Source: Hexactinellida sp. DTS-2022 (Eukaryota; Porifera; Hexactinellida). From it: DNA of 64,000 nucleotides. How positions within the stretch are numbered: the first letter of the stretch is position 1; each line of letters begins with the position of its first letter. The stretch is taken from the NCBI GenBank assembly GCA_028753945.1, contig JAPNXP010000003.1:2604001-2668000 (forward strand). The letters are read 5' to 3'. Below the pieces are notes generated by a model. The model did no database searches and was not told the DNA's origin. It was given only the letters and a program-made list of their open reading frames with translations. Both the position numbers and the translations under genes were made by a program. Positions 35,001-48,800 of this stretch are shown piece by piece.

Positions 35001-38000
35001 TATTTTGAGTTATGGACCAGACAAATTTTGAAAGGTGTTAAAGATGTGTGCAAAATTTCGTAATCAAAAATCGTAACCCCAGGTGCAAATTAAAAGGGCA
35101 CTTCGCATCTACATGGCAAGTTTCAGCCCTCAATGTATAAAGGTGTAGCCAGGGTACCGTCTACGGAGAAAAAATAAAAATAATAATAATATAAATAAAG
35201 GCAGTGATTCCAATACTGGGCCACTATACTATAGTATAGTCGGCACAGTAATAATAATAATAATAAAGGCAGTGATTCCAATACTGGGCCACTATACTAT
35301 AGTATAGTCGGCACAGTAAAAATAAAAAAATCCAAAATTGCACCCTGTGCCGACGCATGTTCCTTTGGTGGCCCTATATTTTATTGGTTGGTTATTGATA
35401 GTGCCTCCAAAGGAGCATGCTGTCAGCACAGGGTGCAATTTTGGATTTTTTTTCGCCCAGTCATCAACGCCCAAGGTGTGAAGAACCATTTATTAATTGG
35501 TCGGAGTTACAAGGAACGGTAGATAATTTTGAAGTTAGTTTCTATCATAAACCATCAAGAGTTTAATGCCATTCATTCATTATGTATTGATAATAAAATA
35601 TATTATCAGGAATTTATTTTAGCAATGTTATCCACGGTTGGTCGAGTTGAGTCAACAAATTCCTTATATTATTATAATTTATTTAATCCATTGTATAGTA
35701 ATACTATAATTAAATAGAAGCCAGCTGGAATTTATTAGTTGAATCAATTTAATTATCGCAAGTTGAAACAATAGTGAAAGATTTAACAAGTTAAATCAAT
35801 ATAATTATTACAAGTTTAAACAATGGAATTAGATTTCACAGTTTTACTGAAATTGAAGTGTAAGTAAACAAAGAAATTTCAACCCCCATTTATGGCAGAA
35901 ATTGACCCCTTTATTGAAAAATTTCTTCTCCCATCAGACGCAGAATTTTATGGCGAATCCAAATGTGAAATAAAATTTTGGGGTTTAGTAAAACATTTTT
36001 TGAGTTATGGACCAGACAAATTTTGAAAGGTGTTAAAGATGTGTCAAAAATTTGTTAATACAAAATCGTAACCCCAGGTGCAAATTAGACGTCGACTCCG
36101 AATCTACATGCCAAGTTTCAGCCCTCTATGTATACAGGTGTGGCCAGGGCACCTGCTACGGAGAAATAATAATATAAATAAAGGCAGTGATTCTAATACT
36201 GGGCCACTATACTATAGTATAGTCGGCACAGTAAAAATAATAAAGGCAGTGATTCCAATACTGGGCCACTATACTATAGTATAGTCGGCACAGTAATAAT
36301 AATAAAAATAATAAAGGCAGTGATTCCAATACTGGGCCACTATACTATAGTATAGTCGGCACAGTAAAAATCCCAAATTGCACCCTGTGCCGACGCATGT
36401 TCCTTTGGTGGCACTATATTTTGTTGGTTGTTTATTGATAGTGCCTCCAATGGAACATGCTGTCGGCGCAGGCTGCAATTTTGGATTTTTTTTCGCCAAG
36501 TCATCAACGCTCAAGGTGTGAAGAAGCATTTGTTAATTGGTCCGAGTCACAAGGAACGGTAGATAAATTTGAAGTTTGTTTCCATCATAAACCATCTAGA
36601 GTTTAATGCCATTTATTCATTACGTATTGATAATAAATTATATTATTAGTTAGGTATTTAGCAATGTTATCCACGGTGATTTGAGTTTAGTCAACAAATT
36701 CCTTATATTATTATATTATATTCAATCCATTGTATAGTAATACTAGAATTAAAGTAGAAGCCAGCTGGAATTTATAAGTTGAATCAATTTAAATATCGCA
36801 AGTTGAAACAATAGTGAAAGATTTAACAAGTTAAATCAATATAATTATTACAAGTTGAAACAATGGAATTAGATTTCACAGTTTTATTGAAATTGAAGTG
36901 TTGAGTAAACAAAGGAATTTCAACCCCCATTTATGACAGAAATTAAACCAATTTTAACAAATTTTCTTATCCCATCAGACGCAGAATATTAAGATGAATC
37001 TAAATATGAAATAAAATTTTGGGGTTTATTAAAACATATTTTGAGTTATGGACCAGACAAATTTTGAAAGGTGTTAAAGGTGTGTCTAAAATTTGTTAAT
37101 CAAAAATCGTAACCCCAGGTGCAATTTAGACGGTCCCATCGCACCCACATGCCAAGTTTCAGCCCATCAACTATAAAGCTAAGTCCAGGGCACCTGCTAC
37201 GGAGAAAAAATATAAAAAAAATAAAAAAAAATCCAAAATTGCAACCTGTGCCGACGCATATTCCTTTGGTGGCACTATATTTTGGTGGTGATTTATTGAT
37301 AGTGCCTCCAAAGGAACATGCTGTCGGCACAAGCTGCAATTTTGGATTTTTTTTCGCCTAGTCATCATCACTATGAAGGTGTTAAATTATTTCAGAAAGG
37401 TGTTTCTGTAGGCAACGACCCTTAGAGTGGTGCAAGTTTCCATTTAGCTCACTTCATTTGAGAGATATTTAAGTTTCAGTGGAATAATATGTGATGACTC
37501 AGCATTTTTAAAGTGCGTATTGGGTATTCACCCAACTCCAACCAACCCATGCCAATTATTTAATTCACAAAATTGTAAAAATACATTTTTTTGACGATGT
37601 CATCATCACCTCAAGGTGTCAAGACTCACTTGTATAGGTGGTACGTGCCATAAGGACCAATTGATAAATTGAAAGTTTGCTTCTATCTTGTATCATCTCT
37701 GAGATTAATGAAATTTAGCTAATTAGTATAAATATTTAATTAATAAATTAATAATTTAACACCATTATTATGGACAGCAAAATAAATAAAGTTCAATTAT
37801 TTGCACTTATTATTAATTTAAATCGAATTTCACTATCATATTTGAATTCAGCGCACTCGATAACCCCAATAATCCAATTGGAACCGTCTATAAGTTAAAT
37901 ACAAAAGGAATTAATTATAATAAATTACGTCAGTACATTAATTGTGCAAGAATATTCTCGCGAAATAAATATAATCACTTAATCTGTCGTTGTTGTCGAA

Positions 38001-39768
38001 TGTAAAATCTTAACGGTTCTATCATAAACCATCTTTAGTTTAATGCCATCCATTACTTATTGATAATAAATTAAATTATTAGTTATTTATTTTAGCAATG
38101 TTATCCACGGTGAGTTGAGTAAAGTCAACAAATTCCTTATATAAATTAATTTAATTTAATCCATTGTATAGTAATGCTACAATTAAATAGAAGCCAGCTG
38201 GAATTTATAAGTTAAATCAATATAATTATCGCAAGTTGAATCACTAGAGTAGGATTTAACAAGTTAAATCAATATAATTATTACAAGTTGAAACAATAGA
38301 ATTAGATTTAACACTTTACTTAAATTGAAGTGTGAGTAAAGAAAGAAATTTCAACCCCCATTTATGGCAGAAATTGACCCCTTTATTGGAAAATTTCTTC
38401 TCCCATCAGACGCAGAATTTTATGGCGAATCCAAATGTGAAATAAAATTTGGGGGTTAGTAAAACAATTTTTGAGTTATGGACCAGACAAAATTTGAAAG
38501 GTGTTAAAGATGTGTCAAAAATTTCTTAATCAAAAATCGTAACCCCAGGTGCAAATTAGACGGTACCATCGCACCTACATGCCAAGTTTAAGCCCATCAA
38601 CTATAAAGCTCTGGCCAGGGCACCGTCTACGGAGAAAAAATAAAAATAAAAATAAAAAATCCAAAATTGCAGCTGTGCCGACGCATGTTCCTTTCGTGGC
38701 ACTATATTTTGTTGGTGGTTTATTGATAGTGCCTCCAAAGGAACATGCTGTCGGCGCAGGCTGCAATTTTGGATTTTTTTTCGCCAAGTCATCAACGCCC
38801 AAGGTGTGAAGAAGCATTTGTTATTTGGTCCGAGTCACAAGGAACAGTAGATAAATTTGAAGTTTGTTTCTATCAAAAACCATCTAGAGTTTAATGCCAT
38901 TCATTCATTATGTATTGATAATAAATTATATTATTAGTTAGTTATTTTAGCAATGTTATCCACGGTGATTTGAGTTTAGTCAACAAATTCCTTATATTAT
39001 TATATTTTATTTAATCCATTGTATAGTAATACTAGAATTAAATAGAAGCCAGCTGGAATTTATTAGTTGAATCAATTTAATTATCGCAAGTTGAAACAAT
39101 AGTGAAAGCTTTAACAAGTTAAATCAATATAATTATTACAAGTTGAAACAATGGAATTAGATTTCACAGTTTTATTGAAATTGAAGTGTTGAGTAAACAA
39201 AGGAATTTCAACCCCCATTTATGGCAGAAATTAAACCAATTTTAACAAATTTTCTTCTCCCATCAGACGCAGAATTTTATGGTGAATCCAAATGTGAAAT
39301 AAAATTTGGGGGTTTAGTAAAACATTTTTCTAGCTATGGACCAGACAAATTTTGAAAGGTGTTAAAGGTGTGTCAAAGATTTGTTAATAAAAAATCGTAA
39401 CCCCAGGTGCAAATTAGACGGTCCATACGCACCTACATGCCAAGTTTCAGCCCATCAACTATAAAGCTCAGGCCAGGGCACCGTCTACGGAGAAAAAATA
39501 AAAATAAAAATAATAAAAATAAAGGCAGTGATTCCAATACTGGGCCACTATACTATAGTATAGTCGGCACAGTAATAATAAAAATAAAAATAAAGGCAGT
39601 AAGATTAGAACTGGGCCACTATACTATAGTATAGTCGGCACAGTAATAATAAAGGAAGTGATTCCAATACTGGGCCACTATACTATAGTATAGTCGGCAC
39701 AGTAAAAATAATAAAGGCAGTGATTCCAATACTGGGCCACTATACTATAGTATAGTCGGCACAGTAAA

Positions 39769-39801
<33 letters not shown>

Positions 39802-42800
39802 GGCAGTGATTCCAATACTGGGCCACTATACTATAGTATAGTCGGCACAGTAATAAAGGCAGTGATTCCAATCCTGGGCCACTATACTATAGTATAGTCG
39901 GCACAGTAAAAATAATAATAAAGGCAGTAAGATTAGAACTGGGCCACTATACTATAGTATAGTTGGCACAGTAAAAATAAAATAAAGGCAGTGATTCCAA
40001 TACTGGGCCACTATACTATAGTATAGTCGGCACAGTAAAAACACGATAATTCCCACGAAAAATAGCGATTACGTAATCAAATCGTATTTTGGAATATTGT
40101 CATTGGTCCGAATCGTATTTTGGAATATTGTCATTTGTCCGAATCGTAACTTGGAATATTGTCATTTGTCCGAATCGTATTTTTGGAATATTGTCATTTG
40201 TCCGAATCGTATTTTGGAATATTGTCATTTGTCCGAATCGTATTTTTGTATTATTGTCATTTGTCCGAAAAGTGATTATTGATAAATAAAAAATCCAAAA
40301 TTGCAGCTGTGCCGACGCATGTTCCTTTGGTGGCACTATATTTTTGTGTTGTTTATTGATAGTGCCTCCAAAGGAACATGCTGTCGGCGCAGGCAGCAAT
40401 TTTGGATTTTTTTTCGCCAAGTCATGAACGCCCAAGGTGTGAAGAAGCATTTGTTAATTGGTCCGAGTCACAAGGAACGGTAGATAAATTTGAAGTTTGT
40501 TTCTATCTTAAACCATCTTGAGTTTGATGCCATCCATTCATTATGTATTGATAATAAATTATATTATTAGTTAGGTATTTAGCAATGTTATCCACGGTGA
40601 TTTGAGTTTAGTCAACAAATTCCTTATATTATTATATTTTATTTAATCCATTGTATGGTAAATTAAACAGAAGCCAGCTGCAATTTATAAGTTAAATCAA
40701 TTTAATTATCGCAAGTTGAATCAATAGAGTAAGATTTAACAAGTTAAATAAATATAATTATTACAAGTTGAAACAATGGAATTAGATTTAACAGTTATAC
40801 TGAAACTGAAGTGTGAGTAAACAAAGAAATTTCAACCCCCATTTATGGCAGAAAAAAAACTCTTTATTGAAAGTTTTCTTCTCCCATCAGACGCAGAATC
40901 TTATGGTGAATCCAAATGTGAAATAAAAATTGGGGGTTTAGTAAAACATATTTTGTGTTATGGACCAGACAAATTTTGAAAGGTGTTAAAGATGTGTCAA
41001 AAATTTGTTAATCAAAAATCGTAACCCCAGGTGCAAATTAGACGGTCCCATCGCACCTACATGCCAAGTTTCAGCCCATCAACTATGAAGCTCAGGCCAG
41101 GGCACCGTCTACGGAGAAAAAAAAATCCAAAATTGCAGACTGTGCCGACGCATGTTCCTTTGGTGGCACTATATTTTGTTGTTACTGTGCCGACTATACT
41201 ATAGTATAGTGGCCCAGTATTGGAATCACTGCCTTTATTATTACTGTGCCGACTATACTATAGTATAGTGGCCCAGTATTGGTCTTAGTGCCTTGGTTAT
41301 TATTATTTTCCTTCCGTATCCTCTCCACAGAACAGAGTTTTATTAACTAAGAGCCCAAATTTTCAGGATATGTGTCTCATGGGTTACAGATGTGCACCTG
41401 GGGTCACGTTTTTTTATCACATTTATTTGGCCACATTTTTGCACCTGTTTAATATTAGAAAAAGAACAATAAATATCCGCGAATATTTAATTTATATGCA
41501 TTCGATAGAGAATTAAATTCTACACCTTTTCACAGTGCACGAATTTTTAAATTGGGCTTCGTTTGTTCCACAATTGAGTTGGAAATTTCCTTTGTTTACT
41601 AACACTTCAGTTCAGTTGAAAGTGTTAAATCTAATTCTATTGTTTCAACTTGTGATTATTATATTGATTCAACTTGTGAGATCGAGTAGGCTTCTATTTT
41701 CCAATTGAAAACTAAGATTATAGATTTCAATAACAACGACAGATTATGTGATTATATTTACTTCTGCAAGAATACTCTTGCACTGTTAATATACTGACGT
41801 AATTAATTATAATTAATTAAGTCAGTATATGACTTATATAGATGCTCCCAATTTGTATATTAGGCGTTATCGAGTGTGCGGAATTGAAATTTGATAGCCA
41901 AATAAATTAATAAATTATTTATGACAAAATAATCAAACTTTATAAATATAAGTTGACACTGAAATTGGTGTTAAATTATAAATAATATTAATAATTATTT
42001 ATACTAATTAATTAAATATCATAAATCTCAGAGACTATAGAAGATAGAAACAAACTTTAGATTTATCAATTGGTCCTTATGGCACGTGCCACCTATACAA
42101 GTGGATCTTGACACCTTGAGGTGATGATGACATCGTTAAAAAAATGTATTTTTACAATTTTGCTAATTCGATATTTAAAATAGGTTAGTTGATGTTGGGT
42201 GATGACCCAACACTCACATAAAAAATGCTGAGTCATCAGCTATTATATTCTACTCAAACTTGAATATCTCAAAAATTAAGTAGGCTAAATGGAAACTTCC
42301 AACACTCTAAGGGTCGTTGCCTTCCGAAACACCTTTTTGAAATAATTTAACACCTTCATAGTGATGATGACATGGCGAAAAAAAAAATCCAAAATTGCGG
42401 CCTGTGCCGACAGCATGTTCCTTTGGAGGCACTATCAATAAACCACCACCAAAATATAGTGCCACCAAAGGAACATGCGTCGGCACAGGCTGCAATTTTG
42501 GATTTTTATTATTATTATTTATATTATTATTTTTTCTCCGTAGACGGTGCCCTGGCCAGAGCTTTATGGTTGATGGGCTGAAACTTGGCATGTAGGTTCG
42601 GAGTCGACGTCTAATTTGCACCTGGGGTTACGATTTTTTATTAACAAATTTTTGACACATCTTTAACACCTTTCAAATTTTGTCTGGTCCATAACTCAAA
42701 AGTTGTTTTACTAAACCCCCAAATTTTATTTCACATTTGGACTCGCCATAGAATTCTGCGTCTGATGGGACAAGAAAGTTTCGCATAAAGGGGTCAATTT

Positions 42801-45800
42801 CTGCCATAAATGGGCGTTGAAATTTCTTTGTTTACTCACACTTCAATTTCAGTAAAACTGTGAAATCTAATTCCATTGTTTCAACTTGTAATAATTATAT
42901 TGATTTAACTTGTTAAATCCTACTCTATTGATTCAACTTGCGATAATTATATTGATTCAACTTATAAATTCCAGCTGGCTTCTATTTAATTGTAGCATTA
43001 CTATACAATGGATTAAATTAAATTAATTTATATAAGGAATTTGTTGACTTTACTCAACTAACCGTGGATAACATTGCTAAAATAAATAACTAATAATTTA
43101 ATTTATTATCATTAAGTAATGAATGAATGGCATTAAACTAAAGATGGTTTATGATAGAACCGTTAAGATTTTACATTCCACAACAACGACAGATTAAGTG
43201 ATTATATTTATTTCGGCGAGAATATTCTTTTTGCACAATTAATGTACTGACGTAATTTATTATAATTAATTCCTTTTGTATTTAACTTATAGAATTTTCC
43301 AATTGGATTATTGGGGTTATCGAGTGCGCTGAATTCAAATATGATAGTGAAATTCGATTTAAATTAATAATAAGTGCAAATAATTGAACTGTATTTATTT
43401 TGCTGTACATAATAATGGTGTTAAATTATTAATTTATTAATTAAATATTTATACTAATTAGGTAAATTTCATTAATCTCAGAGATGATACAAGATAGAAA
43501 CAAACTTTCAATTTATCAATTGGTCCTTATGCCAGGTACCACCTATACAAGTGGGTCTTGACACCTTGAGGTGATGATGACATCGTTAAAAAAATGTATT
43601 TTTACAATTTTGTGAATTAAATAATTCGCATGGGTTGGTTGGAGTTGGGTGAATACCCAACACGCACTTAAAAAATGCTGAGTCATCACAGATTATATTC
43701 TACTGAAACTTGAATATCTCTCAAATGAATTGAGCTAAATGGAAACTTCCACCACTCTAAGGGTCGTTGCCTACTGAAACACCTTTCTGAAATAATTTAA
43801 CACCTTCATAGTGATGATGACTAGGCGAAAAAAAATCCAAAATTGCAGCTAGTGCTGACAGCATGTTCCTTTGGAGGCACTATCAATAAACCACCACCAA
43901 AATATAGTGCCACCAAAGGAACATGCGTCGGCACAGCTGCAATTTTGGATTTTATTATTTGTTTATTGATAGTGCCTCCAATGGAACATGCTGTCGGCAC
44001 AGTCTGCAATTTTGGATTTTTTTTCGCCCAGTCATCAACGCCTCAAGGTGTCAAAAACCATTTGTTATTTGGTCCGAGTCACAAGGAATGGTAGATAAAT
44101 TTGAAGTTTGTTTCGATCATAAACCATCTTGAGTTTAATGCCATTGATTCATTATGTATTGATAATAGATTATATTATTAGTTATTTATTTTAGCAATGT
44201 TATCCACGGTGATTTGAGTTTAGTCAACAAATTCCTTATATTATTATATTTTATTTAATCCATTGTATAGTAATACTACAATTAAATAGAAGCCAACTGG
44301 AATCTATAAGTTGAATCAATTTAATTATCGCAAGTTGAAATAATAGTGAAAGATTTAACAAGTTAAATAAATATAATTATCGCAAGTTGAAACAATGGAA
44401 TTAGATTTAACACTTTCAATGGAACTTAAGTATTAGTAAACAAAGGAAACTTGCAACTCTATTGTGGCACTAACGAAACCCAATTTAAAAATTCGTGCAC
44501 TGTGAAAAGGTGTAGAATTTAATTCTCTATCCGTACATGTAAATTTTATCAAGCTCAATATTAATTATTTCATGTTATGAGCTATAATTAGTTTAAATAG
44601 GTGTTTAAATCATTTGATAAAAAATCGTAACCCCAGGTGCAAATTAGACGGTCACTCCGCAACTACATGCCAAGTTTCAGCCCTCAATGTATACAGGTGT
44701 GGCCAGGGCACCTGCTACGGAGAAATAAAAATAATAATAAAAATAAGGGCAGTGATTCCAATACTGGGCCACTATACTATAGTATAGTCGGCACAGTAAA
44801 AATAAAAATAATAAAGGCAGTGATTCTAATACTGGGCCACTATACTATAGTATAGTCGGCACAGTAATAATATATACAAAAATCCAAAATTGCAGCTGTG
44901 CCGACGCATGTTCCTTTGGTGGCACTATATTTTTGTGTTGTTTATTGATAGTGCCTCCAAAGGAACATGCTGTCGGCGCAGGCAGCAATTTTGGATTTTT
45001 TTTCGCCAAATCATCAACGTCCAAGGTGTGAAGAAGCATTTGTTATTTGTTCCGAGTCACAAGGAACGGTAGATAAATTTGAAGTTTGTTTCTATCATAA
45101 ACCATCTAGAGTTTAATGCCATTCATTCATTATGTTTTGATAATAAATTATATTATTAGTTATTTATTTTAGCAATGTTATCCACGGTTGGTTGAGTTGA
45201 GTCAACAAATTCATTATATTATATTATTATATTTAATCCATTGTATAGTAATACTACAATTAAATAGAAGTCAGCTGGAATTTATAAGTTAAATCAATTT
45301 AATTATTGCAAGTTGAAACAATAGTGAAAGATTTAACAAGTTAAATCAATATAAATATTACAAGTTGAAACAATGGAATTAGATTTCACAGTTTTACAGT
45401 AATTGAAGTGTGAGTAAACAAAGAAATTTCAACCCCTATTTATGGCAGAAATTAAACCCTTTATTGAAAGTTTTCTTCTCCCATCAGACGCAGAATTTTA
45501 TGGCGAATCCAAATGTGAAATAAAATTTGGGGGTTTAGTAAAACAATTTTTAAGTTATGGACCAGACAAAATTTGAAAGGTGTTAAAGATGTGTCAAAAA
45601 TTTGTTAATCAAAAATCGTAACCCCAGGTGCAAATTAGACGATCCCATCGCACCTACATGCCAAGTTTCAGCCCATCAACTATAAAGCTCTGGCCAGCGC
45701 ACCGTCTACAGAGAAAAAATAAAAAAAATAAAAATAATAAAGGCAGTGATTCCAATACTGGGCCACTATACTATAGTATAGTCGGCACAGTAATAAAGGC

Positions 45801-48800
45801 AGTGATTCCAATACTGGGCCACTATACTATAGTATAGTCGGCACAGTAATAAAGGCAGTGAGATTAGAACTGGGCCACTATACTATAGTATAGTCGGCAC
45901 AGTAAAAATAATAAAGGCAGTGATTCCAATACTGAGCCACTATACTATAGTATAGTCGGCACAGTAAAAATATATTTGCAACATGATACTAGTATAGGAA
46001 AACAAACATTGTCTATTTATCACACGTTATGAATCAGTACACACAACTGCAATTTCATAATATTTTGATTTTCGCGAATCGATTACTAGAAATATCCATT
46101 CATCTTATCAGTATAAAAGAATTCCCATAATTAACTTCGAAATCATTTCGCAATATATAGGACATTATGGAATTCAATTCTGAAGAGTATAAACGCTGTA
46201 TAGGAAATATTCTGACATCGACTGACGGACACAAGTATGTTCAGTCAAAAATTACTGAGAAATATATTTACTTAAAGTGCGCAATCTTTAGGAGTGGTTG
46301 TAAGGGAACTGGTAAATAAATCGTGCTAGAAATTTGATAATCCCTATGAAGGAACATAATCATGATGTTGATGCATACAAAGCTGATATTTATAAGCTCA
46401 AAACCAAATGCAAAACGGTTGCCAAGCAGGTGGAAACAACAGGTCTAAGGGAGGTATTCGATGACGTTACTAGGAACGATTTATGTGCACGTGAAATTTC
46501 TTTTGCGGAGTGCGAATCGTCGATGTATCGTGCTAGGAGAAAAACACATCCCAAAATACCATTGACGGGTAGTGAATTTGTAGATATGTTATCTACTACT
46601 AGCCTCGGCGCACATTTCAAATTTTCTGTTAGAAGCGGGGACCAGATTGGAGTGTTTTTTTCTCGGATGAGATGAGGAACACACTTTCAGAGGTTACCAA
46701 TATACAGTTCGATGGGACTTTTTATACGGTTCCAGTCCAATTCTCTCAATTATGGACGATATTCATAGCTGTTGGTATTCATACACTTCCTGCTGTCCAC
46801 TGTTTATTGTCGGGCAAGACGCAAGGATTATACAAAGCAGTTTTAGAAAATATTATTATTGATATCCCTCAATTTAAACCCGTAGCCTCCATGTCTGATT
46901 GGGAACCGGCCGTAGGAACGCTTTCAAAGAAGTATTTCCTCATATCAGCAATTAAGGATGATGGTTTCATTATAGACAACGTATTTGGGCGAAAAACCAA
47001 AAACTAGGTCTTAGTAATGCTTTCAAAAATAATCCTGAAATAACAAGATTTATTCGACAACTGATGGCCATACCCTTTTTGCCTGCATCTCTCTTATACC
47101 CAACATTCACATTAATCCCTACACCAACTCTATAAAATTCAGAAGCAGTACTTTCGACAAAGCTAAAGAATTATGTCAGAAAGCATTGGTTGATTCAAAC
47201 ACCCTCTGAGGAATTATCAATCTATGAGTTGAGTATTACTACAAATAATGGTGCCGAGAGCTATCATTCGAAACTGAAATCCAGAATAAGGACTAGTCAT
47301 CCAAGAATATGGACTTTCATGTCCTACATAAATGAAGTTATCTTGGATGTGGACAATGACATCGGAAGAATACGATCGGGAAGAGAAATTAGTCGGAGCC
47401 GGAAGATAACTAGTGTAAGAAATTAAGAACAAAGGGCGTTTCTTAAACATAAACTTAGTCTTAGAGAGGTTACACCATGGGAGTTCTTGCAAGCGATTAG
47501 TCATACGATTGACACCATTCCAATTCTACACATTCAAATTAGCGATTCGGAAGATTCTGGTGATGACACGGAGGAGCAAAATACCAATACTTCTGAGCGT
47601 TTATGTGTAGTATATGCCTCTCGCCTCGCACAACAACTTGGATCTTCATGCCCTGCAGGCATGCGAACTTTTGCAGCGATGAGGGCCGGATTAACCCATG
47701 GGCAACCGGGGCAACTGCCCCGGGGCCTCCACCACCAAAGTTGTACCTCATTTTTCACTTGACAACTGTAGTTGTTGGCAGAGTGGATCATGGGTCAACA
47801 TTGGTGACCCATGACCCATCGAGTGACCCATTGACCCATCAAGTAACGCATTTACCCAATGTGTTATCAATTGACCTTTTTAAATATCTATTTTTAATAT
47901 CCAAACATTATGTAACACAATATATGTATGATGCTTGTCAATTAATTAATTTTTCCCTGTAATGTTTCTGGGTAAATTTATTCGTACTATAACTGGAATT
48001 CCAAATGGGATCAAAATTCGAAATGGGTCATGGGTCATGGGTCAGAGATCCGTGACCCATGACCCATCAGGGTCAGCGGAAGCTAGTGAGAGGTGGGGCG
48101 ACCTTGTTTATGATGATAATTGTGAGGATTGCAGAGTCAAAAAATACGCCCGAGAAATTTCAGAGTATCAAAAAAATTACAGAAAAAGTGGTGCGGCCCA
48201 GGCCGCCCCTCTTCCGCCAGCCCTGCCCATGACCCATCGACCCATGGTCCACTCTGGTGGAAGGAGTTAGGGGCCTCCGCAACACTGGTTGCCCCAGGGC
48301 CTCCACCTCTGTTAATCCGGCCCTGGCAGCAATTGTAGTCTGCAAGTCATTGAACTCGAGCGAGGATGTCCAATTTGCCGATCCAACATAGACACACGTT
48401 TCGAAATATTAACAGATTAATTGATTGTACTTATATTAATAACTTACTATTATTATTTACTTCTCTTAGCAATATCATATTCATGCATTAAAACTACTAT
48501 TACTTGAATATAGTGAAATCTCGTTTAATCTAATCTAAGTTAGATAGTTAGATATATCGATATATATCGATATATCTAACTATCTAACTTAGATTAGATT
48601 AAACGTTTATATTATAGTATATACTATAATATAAAAGTTTGTTATTCTCATATCCTGGATAAATATATAGATATTCCAAATTACGATTCGGACAAATGAC
48701 AATATTCCAAAATACGATTCGGACAAATGACAATAATCCAAAAATACGATTCGGACAAATGACAATAATCCAAAAATACGATTCGGACAAATGACAATAA

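Larger units (their letters stand above)
29095..41178 (+). repeat. Hairpin-bearing tandem array, plus orientation (about 12 units)
   Basis: Units of about 0.85-1.6 kb share three parts. A head runs from CGTAACCCCAGGTGCAAATT to CTACGGAGAAA. A ~120 bp hairpin follows. A tail runs from GTCATCAACGCC through AAGCCAGCTGGAATTTATAA to GACCAGACAAATTTTGAAAG. Hairpins lie at about 29095, 29715, 30284, 31159, 31999, 32843, 33758, 35327, 36369, 37230, 38657 and 40289, each about 118 bp, plus a left half at 41126. The longer spacings (33758-35327, 37230-38657) contain a related extra segment with GGTGGCACGTGCCATAAGG. The array is non-coding: open frames seen on both strands are translations of the hairpin. 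It fills much of the oxidase's first intron. Confidence 0.85.
45968..48480 (+). mobile_element. FLYWCH/MULE DNA transposon with RING-finger tail, decayed copy 2
   Basis: The limits are approximate; I found no clear terminal inverted repeats. The interval replaces the hairpin expected after the 62 bp repeats at 45738-45967 and holds one transposase gene (46167-48420), itself split by a hAT-type element. Confidence 0.65.

Noticed and set aside
47962-48270. 102-codon frame with GKFIRTITGIPNG and HDPSG repeats
   Set aside because: It lies inside the non-autonomous hAT element and encodes the GACCCAT heptamer clusters; no domain was recognised.
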